NCBI GenBank assembly: GCA_032718475.1 | Contig: JAUCBJ010006406.1 | Coordinates: 1 to 39,303, forward strand | Direction: 5' to 3' | DNA from: Nemertoderma westbladi | Lineage: Eukaryota > Xenacoelomorpha > Nemertodermatida > Nemertodermatidae | DNA length: 39,303 nucleotides | Shown: in pieces, positions 1 to 9,657 of the stretch | Position numbering within the stretch: position 1 is the first letter of the stretch | Layout: each line of letters begins with the position of its first letter | The notes under the pieces: model-generated | Seen by the model: only the letters and a program-made list of their open reading frames with translations | The model's database searches: none | Told to the model about the DNA's origin: nothing | Translations under genes and position numbers: made by a program

Positions 1-32
1 TATTGTAATACTTTGTACTTGAATATTAACAG

Positions 33-1422
33 ACCCAGATAGAGCAATGTCAGGGTCTCTTTCAAATCCTACAGAAGATATATTCATGCGTGATCTTCAA
101 CATTTTCCTGATGGAGACAAGTTCCTGTACACCGGTTCCGAGGGCGTCGTTGTTTGCGATGCAACGAACCTCGGAGTCATCGGGCGGTACAAAGATGAGG
201 ATAAGAGACGAATAAACCGATGCGCAATCTCATGTGACTCAAAGAGAATCGCGGGGACTGTCGCTAATGTGGATGGTGGGGGTGTAAATGTTTGGGATAC
301 GGAGAGTCGTGAGCTGTTGTTCCACGTCGCTCACAAAGAACTCCGTATCGGAGTCTCGGAGTCTACAGAAACAGAAACATATCGTCTTGCTCTCAGCTTC
401 TCCCCATCAGATCCCAACATTCTCGTGACAGGTTGCGAATCGTTATCCATCATTACCATAAAACCTGCTGGTCCCGCAACAGGTAACTCATTTACTCATG
501 AAACTTGGGCGGCTCATCAGTGACTGGGTCACCTGCGTCCAATGTCTCTACAGACGGTTCTCAGTTAGTCAGCGGCTCTTGGGATGGGACCGTTAAACGC
601 TGGGATCTCAAAGGGAACCTAATAAAGGTTCTTATGGAAGGGGAGAGGAAAGTCTATTCGGTCGCGTTTAATACAGATGGTAGTAAACTGTTAATAGGGG
701 GTTATGGGTTCACTAAATGTATTTCCTATATAACCGGTGCGGAAATATGGGAACAGAGTAAAGTGGCGGGGTCGCAGGTTAAATGGGAACCTCAGGGTGG
801 GAGGGTTGTATTGCGGACCTGGTATACGGATGATTCGTCGTATATAAGGATATTAAATGAAGATAACGGGAGGGTAATAAAGAAGTTTGTGGGTAGGCCG
901 CGTGAGGAGAGGAACTGGTTCCAGTCTATTAACTTCTACCCAGAAGGGAATTACCTACTGATTGGTTATAGAAAGGGAACTATTATTAAAATTAATATAA
1001 ACCAAACCGATCAGATAGAACATATTAATGTAGGAGAAGTTAGTGAGAAAATAAAAGGGGCAAAAAAATGGGAAGAAATAGGGAAATACGTTGGGAAGGT
1101 TGGCCCGTTAGTGGAAGAGATACAACAAAAGGTTAGGGAATTATTGGTACCTTATAAACTCACAGAGGGACAATACGAATTGGCTACTAAATTAGAATTA
1201 AAGCCACTAATAATTTATCTACAAAGTCGATTTGTTATCACTGGAAATCAGGTTGAAATAATCAAATCACATCCAGATAGTCTTACAAGGAACTATGAAC
1301 TTATTGAATTCCTTAAGAAACGGACCTACAATGACTTTCTTAAATTCTGTGACGGACTTACGGAAACTAACCAAGAACACTTAACTGAAATTATTGAATT
1401 AAAACCGCCTCTTCCTAAATAA
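33..1422 (+). CDS. WD40-repeat protein ending in a CARD (3' part, frame broken)
   Basis: This is the C-terminal part of a WD40 protein of the Apaf-1-like kind, expected to be a cytosolic scaffold in apoptosis or innate signalling. The frame from 23 to 523 carries WD-like blades (INRCAISCDSKRIAGT, VNVWDTESREL, LAFSPSDPNILVTG-like strand patterns). The frame ending at 1422 continues with LVSGSWDGTVKRWDL and further blades. About the last 80 residues (about 1156-1398) fit a CARD: the LIIYLQSRFVIT helix, then ELIEFLKKRTYNDFLKFCDG and TNQEHLTEII, the usual CARD helix 4-6 pattern. A TAG/TGA-free run begins at 23, and AACAG at 28-32 could be a splice acceptor, so earlier exons (possibly NB-ARC) would lie left of the window. 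The first ATG is at 47. Between 521 and 545 two frame changes are needed to keep the WD blade (DWVTC is in the third frame), so this is either a pseudogene or a sequence error. AATAAA overlaps the stop at 1419-1424. Confidence 0.72.
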
Positions 1423-1619
1423 ACAAGAAATTAATTGAAGGAGCCTAAAGTTATAAATTGAAAAAAAAATATTGGAAAGAAGCACTTTTAATCTTGAGTT
1501 AATCTACCCGAATTTAAATTTAAAAAATACATATCGAATACGAAAGACCAATACGAAAGAATATATAATATTTCGGTCAACTAAAACTTGTGATAAAAAA
1601 TTACTTCCAAAAAAGTAAA

Positions 1620-1890
1620 ATAAAAATATTCGGCCGCTAGGCCAGGGATTACGCACAAAGTCTGACGACTTATTTCCAGTGCGTACCCCCCAGAACTTTA
1701 CTCCCCAGAGGAAACTCTAGTCATTTAGTTAGTTAGCTACCACTTAAGGATGCAACGCAGAGAGCGCCCTGACTGGTCCCTTTAAAGCATTCGTGCCGAA
1801 ACGAAAACTGCCCTGGCCCATGTGAGGATCGAACATGGGCCTACAGGAGATGTGAATTCAATGCAACCACTACACCAAGGTGGAAGCTTG
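1620..1890 (-). mobile_element. tRNA-derived SINE
   Basis: On the minus strand, a pol III A box (TGGTGTAGTGG, complement of 1867-1877) and B box (GTTCGATCC, complement of 1826-1834) lie about 40 nt apart, as in a tRNA head. A GC-richer body runs down to about 1640 and an AT-rich tail follows. The T-arm region has an 8-bp inverted repeat GGCCCATG/CATGGGCC. At the head, ACTACACCAAG and CTTGGTGTAGT form an 11-bp hairpin (1869-1897). It is not a functional tRNA, because no cloverleaf anticodon stem forms. The 3' boundary is approximate. Confidence 0.55.
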
Positions 1891-1897
1891 GTGTAGT

Positions 1898-3239
1898 CCA
1901 ATACTTTTAGATAATTTTGTCTTAAAAACAATCTGATCAATCTGTAAGTTTCAGATAAAAAATTTAATTATGTGTGAAAAAGTGTCCAAAACTTGGGAAA
2001 ACATGGTTATAAAATGTTATGGTAAGATGGAAATACATTTAGTGGTGCTGTGTCTCTAATTATTTACCGGTAATTAATTAGTCTCCCATCCATTGTGGTG
2101 TGTTTGTAACATTGTAGAATTACAGAATTATATTACATTATATAAATTTTTAGATAGTATAATTTACGTAAAATACTGGAACAGTGCTACTGACTTATTT
2201 TTTTTGTTGGTTTATCACATGTTCTCACATATTTTTAGCGGTTGATATATTGTATATCACACCGGTTGATATACAGTTAATTATATTCAACAATTATTTG
2301 AATGTACAGTATTACTAATTAATTGCGTTCTTTTAATTACAAAATTGATATAATAGATAGATTTTGCTATTTTTTATATTTTGTGTTACTATAACATGTT
2401 CGTTATTAAATATAAAAAAGTTCTGGAACAATTTTCTAGAACATTTTTTTATATAATAACGAATTTGTTGTTAAATAAAAAAAAAGAAGCAATTCCAAAC
2501 ATTATTAGGTGATGTATAATAATTAATCGTTCCCATATGTTTAAAATAATCCAGACATTTTACCAAAATATGTTCTGGAACAAAAATATTTGCATCTGAG
2601 CGACGGTTCATTTTTTCAAAAAAAAATAGATAGCATATTATTCTAGAATCAACAAGTACTAGCTAAAATAAAAAAGCAAATCCCTTCAAAAAGCCTTCAG
2701 CAAATAAACTTTGTGTAACAACCTCGGCCTTCGGCCTCGGTAGTTATACATACAATATTGCCTTGTTCTAGAGTTAATATAAGGAAATAATAACCTGAAG
2801 CTAATAAAACTGAATAATCACTGATGCCGTTCCAGAAGCAAATTAACCTGTATAATTACCGAGGCCGCAGGCCGAGGTTATTATATTAGGTTAATTTGCT
2901 GAAGGATAAGGCAGAAGTTATTATTACAGTTGTATTCGTTAACAATAAACAACTTTATTTGCTTCAGGTTGATATATCGCATATCACTCATAGAACAGGT
3001 GATATTCTCTGTATAAGGCCCTGTAGGTAATACAGTTATAAACGATATTGCCCTTGTAATTAAAAATATTGTACATTTTAAATTAATAATTTGTTGATAA
3101 TTTGATGGGAATCAAAATATACCTTTTCACAGACAAATTATTGTTCCAGAAATAGTATTTCCTAATTGTACAGTAGATTGGTTGGGTGCCTGTGAATTTA
3201 TGTGCAGATTTACTAAACTGTTTAAGAAGCTTATATTGT
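1898..3239. repeat. AT-rich non-coding stretch with hairpin-forming repeats
   Basis: No gene is seen. At 2400-2465 an imperfect hairpin has arms TTCGTTATTAAATATA and its complement, with TTCTGGAA/TTCTAGAA at the tip. Two copies of a GGTTGATATAT(T/C)G(T/C)ATATCAC motif lie at about 2238 and 2966 in the same orientation. Two near-identical 34-bp palindromes in opposite orientation lie at 2716-2749 and 2850-2883. The stretch looks like decayed short transposons. Confidence 0.5.
2716..2883. repeat. Inverted pair of CCTCGGCC-type palindromes
   Basis: The sequences at 2716-2749 and 2850-2883 are inverted copies with a handful of mismatches. Each arm is itself a hairpin (CCTCGGCC-TTC-GGCCTCGG and CCGAGGCC-GCA-GGCCGAGG). 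The spacer of about 100 bp is AT-rich. They are the only strongly GC-rich words in this stretch. Confidence 0.65.
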
Positions 3240-3253
3240 TATAACTTGGGCAC
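3240..3253 (+). repeat. Target-site duplication, 5' copy (LINE copy 1)
   Basis: TATAACTTGGGCAC here is repeated exactly at 6764-6777, immediately after the TAG-repeat tail of the LINE. The sequence belongs to the SINE into which the LINE inserted; compare TATAAC...GGGCACAGC in the other SINE copy at 15048-15072. Confidence 0.85.
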
Positions 3254-3890
3254 GTCGGTCAGGTCAGGTCAGGTAATCTAGGTCATTGATCAAGAAAACT
3301 TGCCCCCTCCATGCAGCATGAAGGAGGTGCCACCTGTAGCTGCATAGACCCTCTTACTAGGGCAAATCTGGTCCTACAACTAGGACCCCTTTCGTTCTGG
3401 GATAATGACGCCCTTGGTCCTGGATTAAGGACCCATATACTTGGCTGCAGGGGTATATGGCCTGGCCAGGCAGATGGTGATCTACCAATGGCTGGTCAGG
3501 AGTAGAGTGTTCTCATGTTCACTCTGAGTGCACTTCACTGCGACCTGCACCTGGCAGCAGGGGTACAGGGCATGACCCAGCAGATGAGCTGCAACAGCCA
3601 ATGGTGGGTCATGTGCGCCAGAGTAAATATGGGTGATGGGCCTCATATCTGACTCCATTGCGACACCCACCCTGTGGAATGGCAAACCATGGTGTGGTAA
3701 TTGCCCCGAGAGCTGACTCGGCAAAAAAGCACCCCCCAACCCCCACTATTGATTACATTAGTAATACGGAGGTCCGGCCACTAGAGGACAGTGGAATTAA
3801 CGGACACATTCGGCCTCACAGGCGTCAGTTATCTCTTGACCGGCTGCCTGTCTCACCCCCTACTGCAGAGAGAGAGCAGCCAACAATTCT

Positions 3891-4898
3891 TTGAGTCCCT
3901 TTCCTGGTGACCTTTCTGGCACAAACCCTGGGTCACCAGGGAGGCCAGATTGTGATGGGGAGAGGGATTCTGGAGTTGGAGGCTACTCTCATGTTCCACC
4001 CCGACCAACAAAGCCATTGGTGAATCTGAGGCAAGTCACTAGACTAGCCTCAGTAAACACCCTAACACTCGGGTCCCCAATGCGACAAGGTGAGCTGACT
4101 GCCTTGGCAGATGAGCTTTCTCTTAGCGTAGTGGGTGTTCAAGAGCACCGAATGCAGACTGGACAGACTGATGGGGTTCTGAATAAGGACATGGGGGGCG
4201 GTTGGCGACTCGCCCTCGCGTCAGCAGATGATAGTGGCAATGGTGGAATTGGTATATTAAATGAATCCAACTGCACATGCAGCATTGGACAATATAGACC
4301 AAATCTCTAACCGCATCATCCGTTGCCACTTCGCATGTTCTGGAAGACTGGCTAAGAAGTTTCCTAAGGTGGTTCTGATTGTGTGCTACTCTCTACCACA
4401 ATCTACAAGCAGCTACTGATGGAGTGGATCAGCATGCAAAGAAATTGATTGTTTTCGGCTGGAACCCAGTTCAAGAAGCGAACTGGAAAGCTATGGAATC
4501 ATAGTGGACCCAGTGGTCACAAGTCCCAGATAGACCTAATTCTGTTTCGTAGGAAGTACAGGAGCTCTATACAAGACTGTAATGCATTTACACTTCGACC
4601 CTTCTCCAGTGATTATCGCCTTATTGTGGCCAAGGTAAGACTTAGTCTGCGTGCTAGCAGAACAACGAAATCTGCCTTGCCGCGGCATGACTGGTCCTTT
4701 CTGTTGCAACAGCCAAGTGTGAGATCCAGTTTCACACTACAGCTGAGCAACAGGTATGAGGTTCTTGCCACTGAGGCGGCAGATCACTGTAAGGGCTATA
4801 CTGCCTTCACAGAAGCAGTTAAGTTAGCAGCTGCAGAAACAGTTCCTGTATACCCTCGAAACAGGAAAAGGGCCCCTTGGACTGACAACAAAATTTAG
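3891..4898 (+). pseudogene. LINE copy 1: AP-endonuclease domain (broken)
   Basis: From about 4010 the plus frame reads LASVNTLTLG, then ALADELSLSVVGVQEHRM, the N-terminal signature of an exonuclease/endonuclease/phosphatase-fold LINE endonuclease, where the Glu of QEHR is the metal ligand. The frame breaks at about 4308 and resumes at 4449-4898 with the domain's C-terminal signature: IDLILFRRKYRSSIQD, then SSDYRLIV, corresponding to the usual SDH motif with Tyr in place of His. The open frame ends in a TAG at 4896, where copy 2 has a CAA codon. The enzyme would nick target DNA to prime reverse transcription. This copy cannot make an intact protein. Confidence 0.82.
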
Positions 4899-6071
4899 AA
4901 GTGCCGAAATGACCTCTATAAGGCGCAGAAAGAGTCCCGACACAAACAGACTACAGCGGCCAAGAATGCAGTTAAGGCTGCATCTAGGTCCCTGAACAGG
5001 CAGTACTCTGCTAATCTACAGGAGCTAATAAACCAACAGGTTGATGCCATCAATGATGCTGATGACAGCAGGCAATCATCCCAGGCATGGAAATCGATCA
5101 ACTTGCTTACTGGGCGGAAAAGCCAACCAACCACCAAGGTTAAGGCTGAATCACCAGCCGATCGCCTCAATGGTTGGAAGGCCCACTTTGAAAAGCTCCT
5201 CAATAATGACAGGGTATTGCCTGATAACTTTATAGAAGTAAACTTGTCTGAGTCTGTACTCCCAGATATTCCCATTGGCGATATCTCCTTTGCAGAAGTG
5301 AAGGCTGCTGCAAAGAGCAATAAGACCAATCGTGCCAGTGGCGTAGATGGTGTTCCCCCTGAGGTTTTTAAAATACCTGAGTGTTTAAAGCTCATCTATC
5401 CCATCATAGTAGACATGTACCAAACAACAAGAGTCCCACAAGAAATGAAAACAAATAAGTTGGTGCCAGTTTCCAAGAAGGGAAACCCAACACTCTATGG
5501 TTCTTTTCGGGGAATCTCATTGATCGCGCTTGCTGCAAAACTATACAATAGAATTCTATTAAATCGCATCAGGGATCCCATTGAGAGACTGCTCCGTGGA
5601 AATCAGAATGGGTTCCGTAAAGGTCGTGGGACCATGGAGCCCATTTTGGCACTTAGAAGGATAATTGAAGAGCTATCAAAAAAGAATGACAGGCAAATGG
5701 CTGTTATCTTTGTTGACTTCTTCAAGGCCTTTGATTCAGTCTCTCGCTGACGTATGTTCAGCATACTTTCATTATATGGGATTCCTGATGAAATTATGGC
5801 AGCAATCAGATCAGTATACGATGGTTTGGCAACATTTGTGTCTACTGTTGACGATGAAACAGAACCATTTGAAGTGTTATGGGGCGTCCTCCAGGGAGAC
5901 ACACTTGCACCATTCTTGTTCATAATTGTGGTTGACTATGTTCTACGCATGTCTTTAGATCATCATAATGATGATGGGGTGATGATAACTCCACCTACTG
6001 GCTCCAGAAGTCGAGGAAATACTGCCAAATACCTAACTGATCTAGACTATGCTGATGACCTAAAATTTTGA
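4899..6071 (+). pseudogene. LINE copy 1: reverse transcriptase (broken)
   Basis: The reading frame runs from the endonuclease-RT linker to the stop at 5748-5750, then resumes at 5754-6071. Visible RT blocks are RASGVDGVPPEVFK (block 1), FRGISLI (block 2), NGFRKGRGTMEPIL, motif A VIFVDFFKAFDSVSR with its catalytic Asp, motif B GVLQGDTLAPFLFIIV, and motif C LDYADDL with the two catalytic Asps. The TGA after motif A replaces TCA of copy 2. The region just after YADDL is lost: about 104 bp present in copy 2 is missing, so the frame stops at 6069-6071. The stop codons and deletion make it non-functional. Confidence 0.92.
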
Positions 6072-6727
6072 CAGTTAACTTTGAAAGTCCTCAGAAAGTC
6101 CCTGATCGGATGAGCATAAGCTCAAAAGATGGTATGCTTGAGCATGTGGATGACTTCTGTTACCTGGGATTATGGATCCGGAAATCAGGTGAGGACCTTC
6201 GAATACGTAAGTGAAAGGCATGGGCAGCCTTGAATAGGCTTTCCAGGATTTGGAAGTCACCGAGAATTAATCGAAAACTTAAGGTCCGATTATTTAGAGC
6301 AGCAGTAGTTCCAGTACTCCTCTATGGGAGTCCATGCTGGGCTCTAACTGCTGAGGACACCAAATCTCTGGATGGCACATTCACAAGAATGCTACGCCGG
6401 GTTCATTGTGTCAAGTACAATGCACACATCTCCAACCAGACACTATATAACATTGGAGGTGTCTCATTGGTTCCCCCAAGCTTGACACTAGAACAAAATC
6501 GCCTCCGCTTTGCAGGACATTGCTTTCGCCGTGAGGACCAGCCAGTGCATAATCTTGTACTTTGGCCGCCTCATGGAGTGAATAAGCATGGTGGACAGCC
6601 CATGCCTTTCTTGAGACGCATCTTAAAGGACACTGGCCTTGAAGATGCGGATGATCTAGCAAATTTCATGGGTGATAGGGAGTTGTGGCGGCGCAATTAT
6701 GTCGACAAGCTGGCACAGCATTCTTAA
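6072..6727 (+). pseudogene. LINE copy 1: C-terminal domain (broken)
   Basis: This is the thumb and C-terminal region of the LINE polyprotein. Before a TGA at 6212-6214 the text follows copy 2. From 6215 the frame is open to 6727 and includes RAAVVPVLLYGSPCWAL and RLRFAGHCFRREDQP, typical of the region after the RT in this group of elements. Copy 2 carries the equivalent stretch at 31004-31552 with few substitutions. The 3' untranslated part is only about 35 bp and ends in the TAG repeat. Confidence 0.85.
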
Positions 6728-6763
6728 AAATGCAGCTGCAATGCAGCATGCCGATCCTAGTAG

Positions 6764-6866
6764 TATAACTTGGGCACAGCTTTGCAAAGTCGGCAACGAG
6801 GTCCAGGTGAATTTCAACCCTGGTGACCTCAGGGTTGAAATTCTGACGCTCTAACCATTCAGCTAA
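6764..6866 (-). mobile_element. SINE fragment split by LINE copy 1
   Basis: The stretch begins with the 3' TSD copy (6764-6777) and continues in minus orientation through GGGCACAGCTTTGCAAAGTC to an A box complement at 6855-6865. The same sequence, about 100 bp, recurs at about 15064-15155. The B box region is degenerate and has become part of a perfect 14-bp inverted repeat (6809-6822 and 6830-6843). The tail half of this SINE lies to the left of LINE copy 1, upstream of 3240. Confidence 0.6.
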
Positions 6867-7029
6867 ATAAAGAAAATTCAGCTAAGACTCAGATAAAAGG
6901 TAGACCTGGAAATAGAACTGCCTTATGGTGTTTATTGAATATGTTTCTTTTTTCGTAATTTCGTAATTAATTATTCGAAATATCAAAATGGCGCCGAGTG
7001 ATTCAGTGACCCGATAACGCAGAGAGACT

Positions 7030-7410
7030 TTTTTTGTTTTTAGATTTTGTGTTGAGAGAAGCAGAGTGTTCGTTGTAGAGTGACTCCAAGATATTCATAT
7101 TTGTAGCAAATGGTTACAGTACTGTAGCTCCGTTGTATGTGAAATTATCAGTTTGGGCTTATGGCCCACCCTTTCTATAAATAAATATTTTGGTTTTATC
7201 AAATTTACCTCCATTCCATTAAGCATTCTATTTGCACCATTTATGTAATTTATTTAGGAACTCATACTGGATTTTAAGGGGATTTCGGGAGTAGAGTGCC
7301 AGGTCTCTGCGTAAATCAGAAAGCGAATGATTGATGCTATTGCCCAACGTAGTATTGAGGCGAAGCCAGCAATAAATAAATAAATCAAGGCCTTCTAGGT
7401 AAAACCACAC
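7030..7410 (-). pseudogene. Decayed reverse-transcriptase remnant of another LINE
   Basis: The minus strand holds an open stretch at 7228-7410 ending in EFLNKLHKWCK, then in shifted frames a KTK-like segment (DKTKIFIYRKGG), NFTYNGATV and finally YEYLGVTLQ near 7090-7130. That order is the usual RT thumb pattern of CR1/Jockey-like LINEs: KWC..N.L..N..KTK, then F...G, then YLGV.L. The family is different from copies 1 and 2. No intact frame remains, and I cannot place the boundaries precisely. Confidence 0.5.
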
Positions 7411-7629
7411 TTAGGTGCCACAAATATTATATTATTCACATAAGGAATATAAAGCAAGATAGAGAAAATACAACATAAACGTTATTCTAGAATATTAATC
7501 ATTATTTAACTGATTTTTTTTGTTATCAAATCATTTCATATTTATACTGTATAGTATAATAACACTAACTATAATTATTATTTGAGAACTAATGAAAAAA
7601 ATGTAGGCAAATAATAGAGTATGATGTGC

Positions 7630-9657
7630 TTAATTGAAGTGAGCGCGATGGTTAGCAGCAACCTTCTTAAGAAATACCTTATGATTAGCGTAGAGAGCCA
7701 TAGAACCCGATAAATCCTTCCATCCCACTGCGTTGGCGTTGCCCCCTGCTTCTAGAGGCATCATGCCAAGTCTGGTACCTTCGTCGTCATGGAAGTTAAC
7801 AGCAACTGTTTCCACCCACGCGTTGTCTGTATTCCTTGGGTCGTCAACATAACCTCTGTAAACCTCAACTCCTTTATTAAAAGCATTCGTAATCATATCA
7901 TGTAACCGTTTGCTTTGTTTAATCTCAAATCCGTTCAAAGTTTCCTCAGCAAACGCGCGAGCCAATGTTGCACTGATAGTCTCTCCGGGGTCTACCATTC
8001 CACCTGGTATCGCCCACTCCCCGCTATCCCGCCGTTTAATGCCAACAAATTGAAGGATCGGGCTTTCGGACTCCCTATGATGTACGACTTGCCCGTCCTC
8101 TCGTTTCCATCGAGTTACGATAGGATTGGCTGCACGATTGGGTCCCCATCGACCCAATAGACCCCGTCCGCTGACACCAGTACGCCCGCAGGGATTCAAA
8201 GGCACACCTCCTATCACCATATATTCCCCCATAAAACTTATGCGGTCTACCTTGCCATCCACCATGTTGTATCGGAAACCTGGTCCTTCAGTAGGTTTTC
8301 CTGACTCATTGATATCAGGGTCAGCCCAGACCGGTCCTGCAGTTACACAAGGGGCTGTGTAAGCTACAGGATGGTATCCCTGGAACCGCACCTTCCAAAA
8401 TACTTTATTATCTGGAACTTGTGATCGGAGTATACCACTACTGCCTGGATACATTCTCTGTCGTGCCCGCTTGTGTGTGTGAATTGTACCATCTTCAATC
8501 AGTTTTAAGTATTCAAGTATTTCATATGTTGTTCCATCGGGCAGCTTTATTCGTAAATCTTTAAACTCAACATCTTTGTCCCTATTTGGAGTGGTTTGTT
8601 CTTTTAAAAAGTTCTCGCTTTTCTGACCCACTGCTTTCCGAGACTGGTGATGGTTTGGTCGACTTTGATTGTTAAATATTTTTTGGATATTGCGGTATGC
8701 CACTTCAAATCCTACATCATCTCGAAAATTTTTCAATCCAAAAAATTGTTGTTGTGATGCTGCCATTAGCGCAGGCAGTGAAAATCTCTTTTCCGGCAGA
8801 AACACCGGTGTACGGGAATTTTCTGGCAACCTATCGAAATGACACTTAACTATTTCTATGAATTCACCAGCGGAACCGGCATTAGTATTCGTTGGTTCTC
8901 TCATTATTGTTTTTGTTGTTTTATTAAAGTGGAATAAATGGTCTTCATTATCTTTTTTAATTATAACAATTCTATCATCTAGTATATCTTTAGCAAACTC
9001 ATCTGAATTTGTTATCCAAAAAGATAATTCAGGCAAATCGCTGGTATGTTCCCTTCCTATAACTCTAGTATCCCAAGTTTTCCACGCCATATACCTAATA
9101 TCATAGCCTTTATCCATGGTAAATATTCGTTCATTAACAATATCTGCTGCACCACCACCGCGTTTATCATCCTTTACTATAAATTCTACTATTTTACGAT
9201 TTATAAAAAGTCTTACTTTTATATCATCACTTCGAACTTTTGATTGTGTAATTGCAACACCAGAAAAATCCATTTGAAGCCATTGACCGTTGTAACAATT
9301 TCGAAATCTCACAAAATCTTCTGAATCTGTTTTGAAATATATCGAATAACAATCCTCACGTTCACTTGGCCCGTTGGAGGATGCACCATGTCTGTTTTGT
9401 ATGAGAACAGAATAATTTATCTTATTGAATGTAACCCTAGAAACACCATCTATTACATGTACGTTTCCAGTTTCACCACCATTGATCCCGACCCCAATCG
9501 GTTCGTTCAGCCAGTCAACAACGGCTATTGGCTGGAAAGTTTCGCCAAAATCGTACCCCTGGCTTCCATGTAGAACCGGATCACATCTGATCTCATATTC
9601 ACTTTGACAACAAACTGACTTTATAATAACGCCGTGGAAAGAACCAAGCTTTTCCAT
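7630..9657 (-). CDS. NUDT9-type ADP-ribose hydrolase domain with a long unknown N-terminus
   Basis: An uninterrupted minus-strand ORF of 675 residues from the ATG at 9655-9657. The frame is open a little further, to 9693, with an in-frame stop at 9694-9696. NUDT9 enzymes split ADP-ribose to AMP and ribose 5-phosphate, and the same domain senses ADP-ribose in TRPM2 channels. Residues about 402-675 match the family closely: VPDNKVFWKVRFQGY, TAGPVWADPDI, RGLLGRWGPNRAANPI, EWAIPGGMVDPGETISA, YVDDPRNTDNAWVETVAVNF. The Nudix box runs from Gly553, with Glu559, Arg567, Glu571 and Glu572 present. The first Glu of REUXEE is Ala568 (GCG, one base from GAG). The first 400 residues are rich in charged and aromatic residues, have no membrane segment, and are not recognised; the region contains YDIRYMAWKTWDTRVIG. 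No channel segments are seen, so this is not TRPM2. The lack of introns could reflect one large exon or a retrocopy. Confidence 0.88.
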   Translation of the reverse strand: MEKLGSFHGVIIKSVCCQSEYEIRCDPVLHGSQGYDFGETFQPIAVVDWLNEPIGVGINGGETGNVHVIDGVSRVTFNKINYSVLIQNRHGASSNGPSEREDCYSIYFKTDSEDFVRFRNCYNGQWLQMDFSGVAITQSKVRSDDIKVRLFINRKIVEFIVKDDKRGGGAADIVNERIFTMDKGYDIRYMAWKTWDTRVIGREHTSDLPELSFWITNSDEFAKDILDDRIVIIKKDNEDHLFHFNKTTKTIMREPTNTNAGSAGEFIEIVKCHFDRLPENSRTPVFLPEKRFSLPALMAASQQQFFGLKNFRDDVGFEVAYRNIQKIFNNQSRPNHHQSRKAVGQKSENFLKEQTTPNRDKDVEFKDLRIKLPDGTTYEILEYLKLIEDGTIHTHKRARQRMYPGSSGILRSQVPDNKVFWKVRFQGYHPVAYTAPCVTAGPVWADPDINESGKPTEGPGFRYNMVDGKVDRISFMGEYMVIGGVPLNPCGRTGVSGRGLLGRWGPNRAANPIVTRWKREDGQVVHHRESESPILQFVGIKRRDSGEWAIPGGMVDPGETISATLARAFAEETLNGFEIKQSKRLHDMITNAFNKGVEVYRGYVDDPRNTDNAWVETVAVNFHDDEGTRLGMMPLEAGGNANAVGWKDLSGSMALYANHKVFLKKVAANHRAHFN

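Larger units (their letters stand above)
3254..6763 (+). mobile_element. Non-LTR retrotransposon (APE-type LINE), copy 1, near full length, dead
   Basis: A 3.5-kb element with a 14-bp TSD. It starts with a GGTCA-type short tandem (about 3258-3275), followed by a presumed 5' leader, an apurinic-endonuclease domain, a reverse transcriptase, a C-terminal region, and a (TAG)n 3' tail instead of poly-A. Against copy 2 at 29521-31598 it shows a TAG stop at 4896-4898, a TGA stop at 5748-5750 just after RT motif A, a deletion of about 104 bp at about 6062, and a TGA at 6212-6214. The motif set (FRGISLI, NGFRKGRGT, VDFFKAFDSV, GVLQGDTLAPF, YADD) matches LINEs common in marine invertebrates. I do not assign a clade. 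Confidence 0.93.

Noticed and set aside
4916-5395. 159-codon minus-strand ORF, also present at 29644-30123
   Set aside because: It lies antisense to the LINE reverse transcriptase, and its conservation between copies follows from the LINE itself.
8126-8362. Plus-strand ORFs opposite the NUDT9-like gene
   Set aside because: They are shadows of a strongly supported minus-strand coding region and have no motif of their own.
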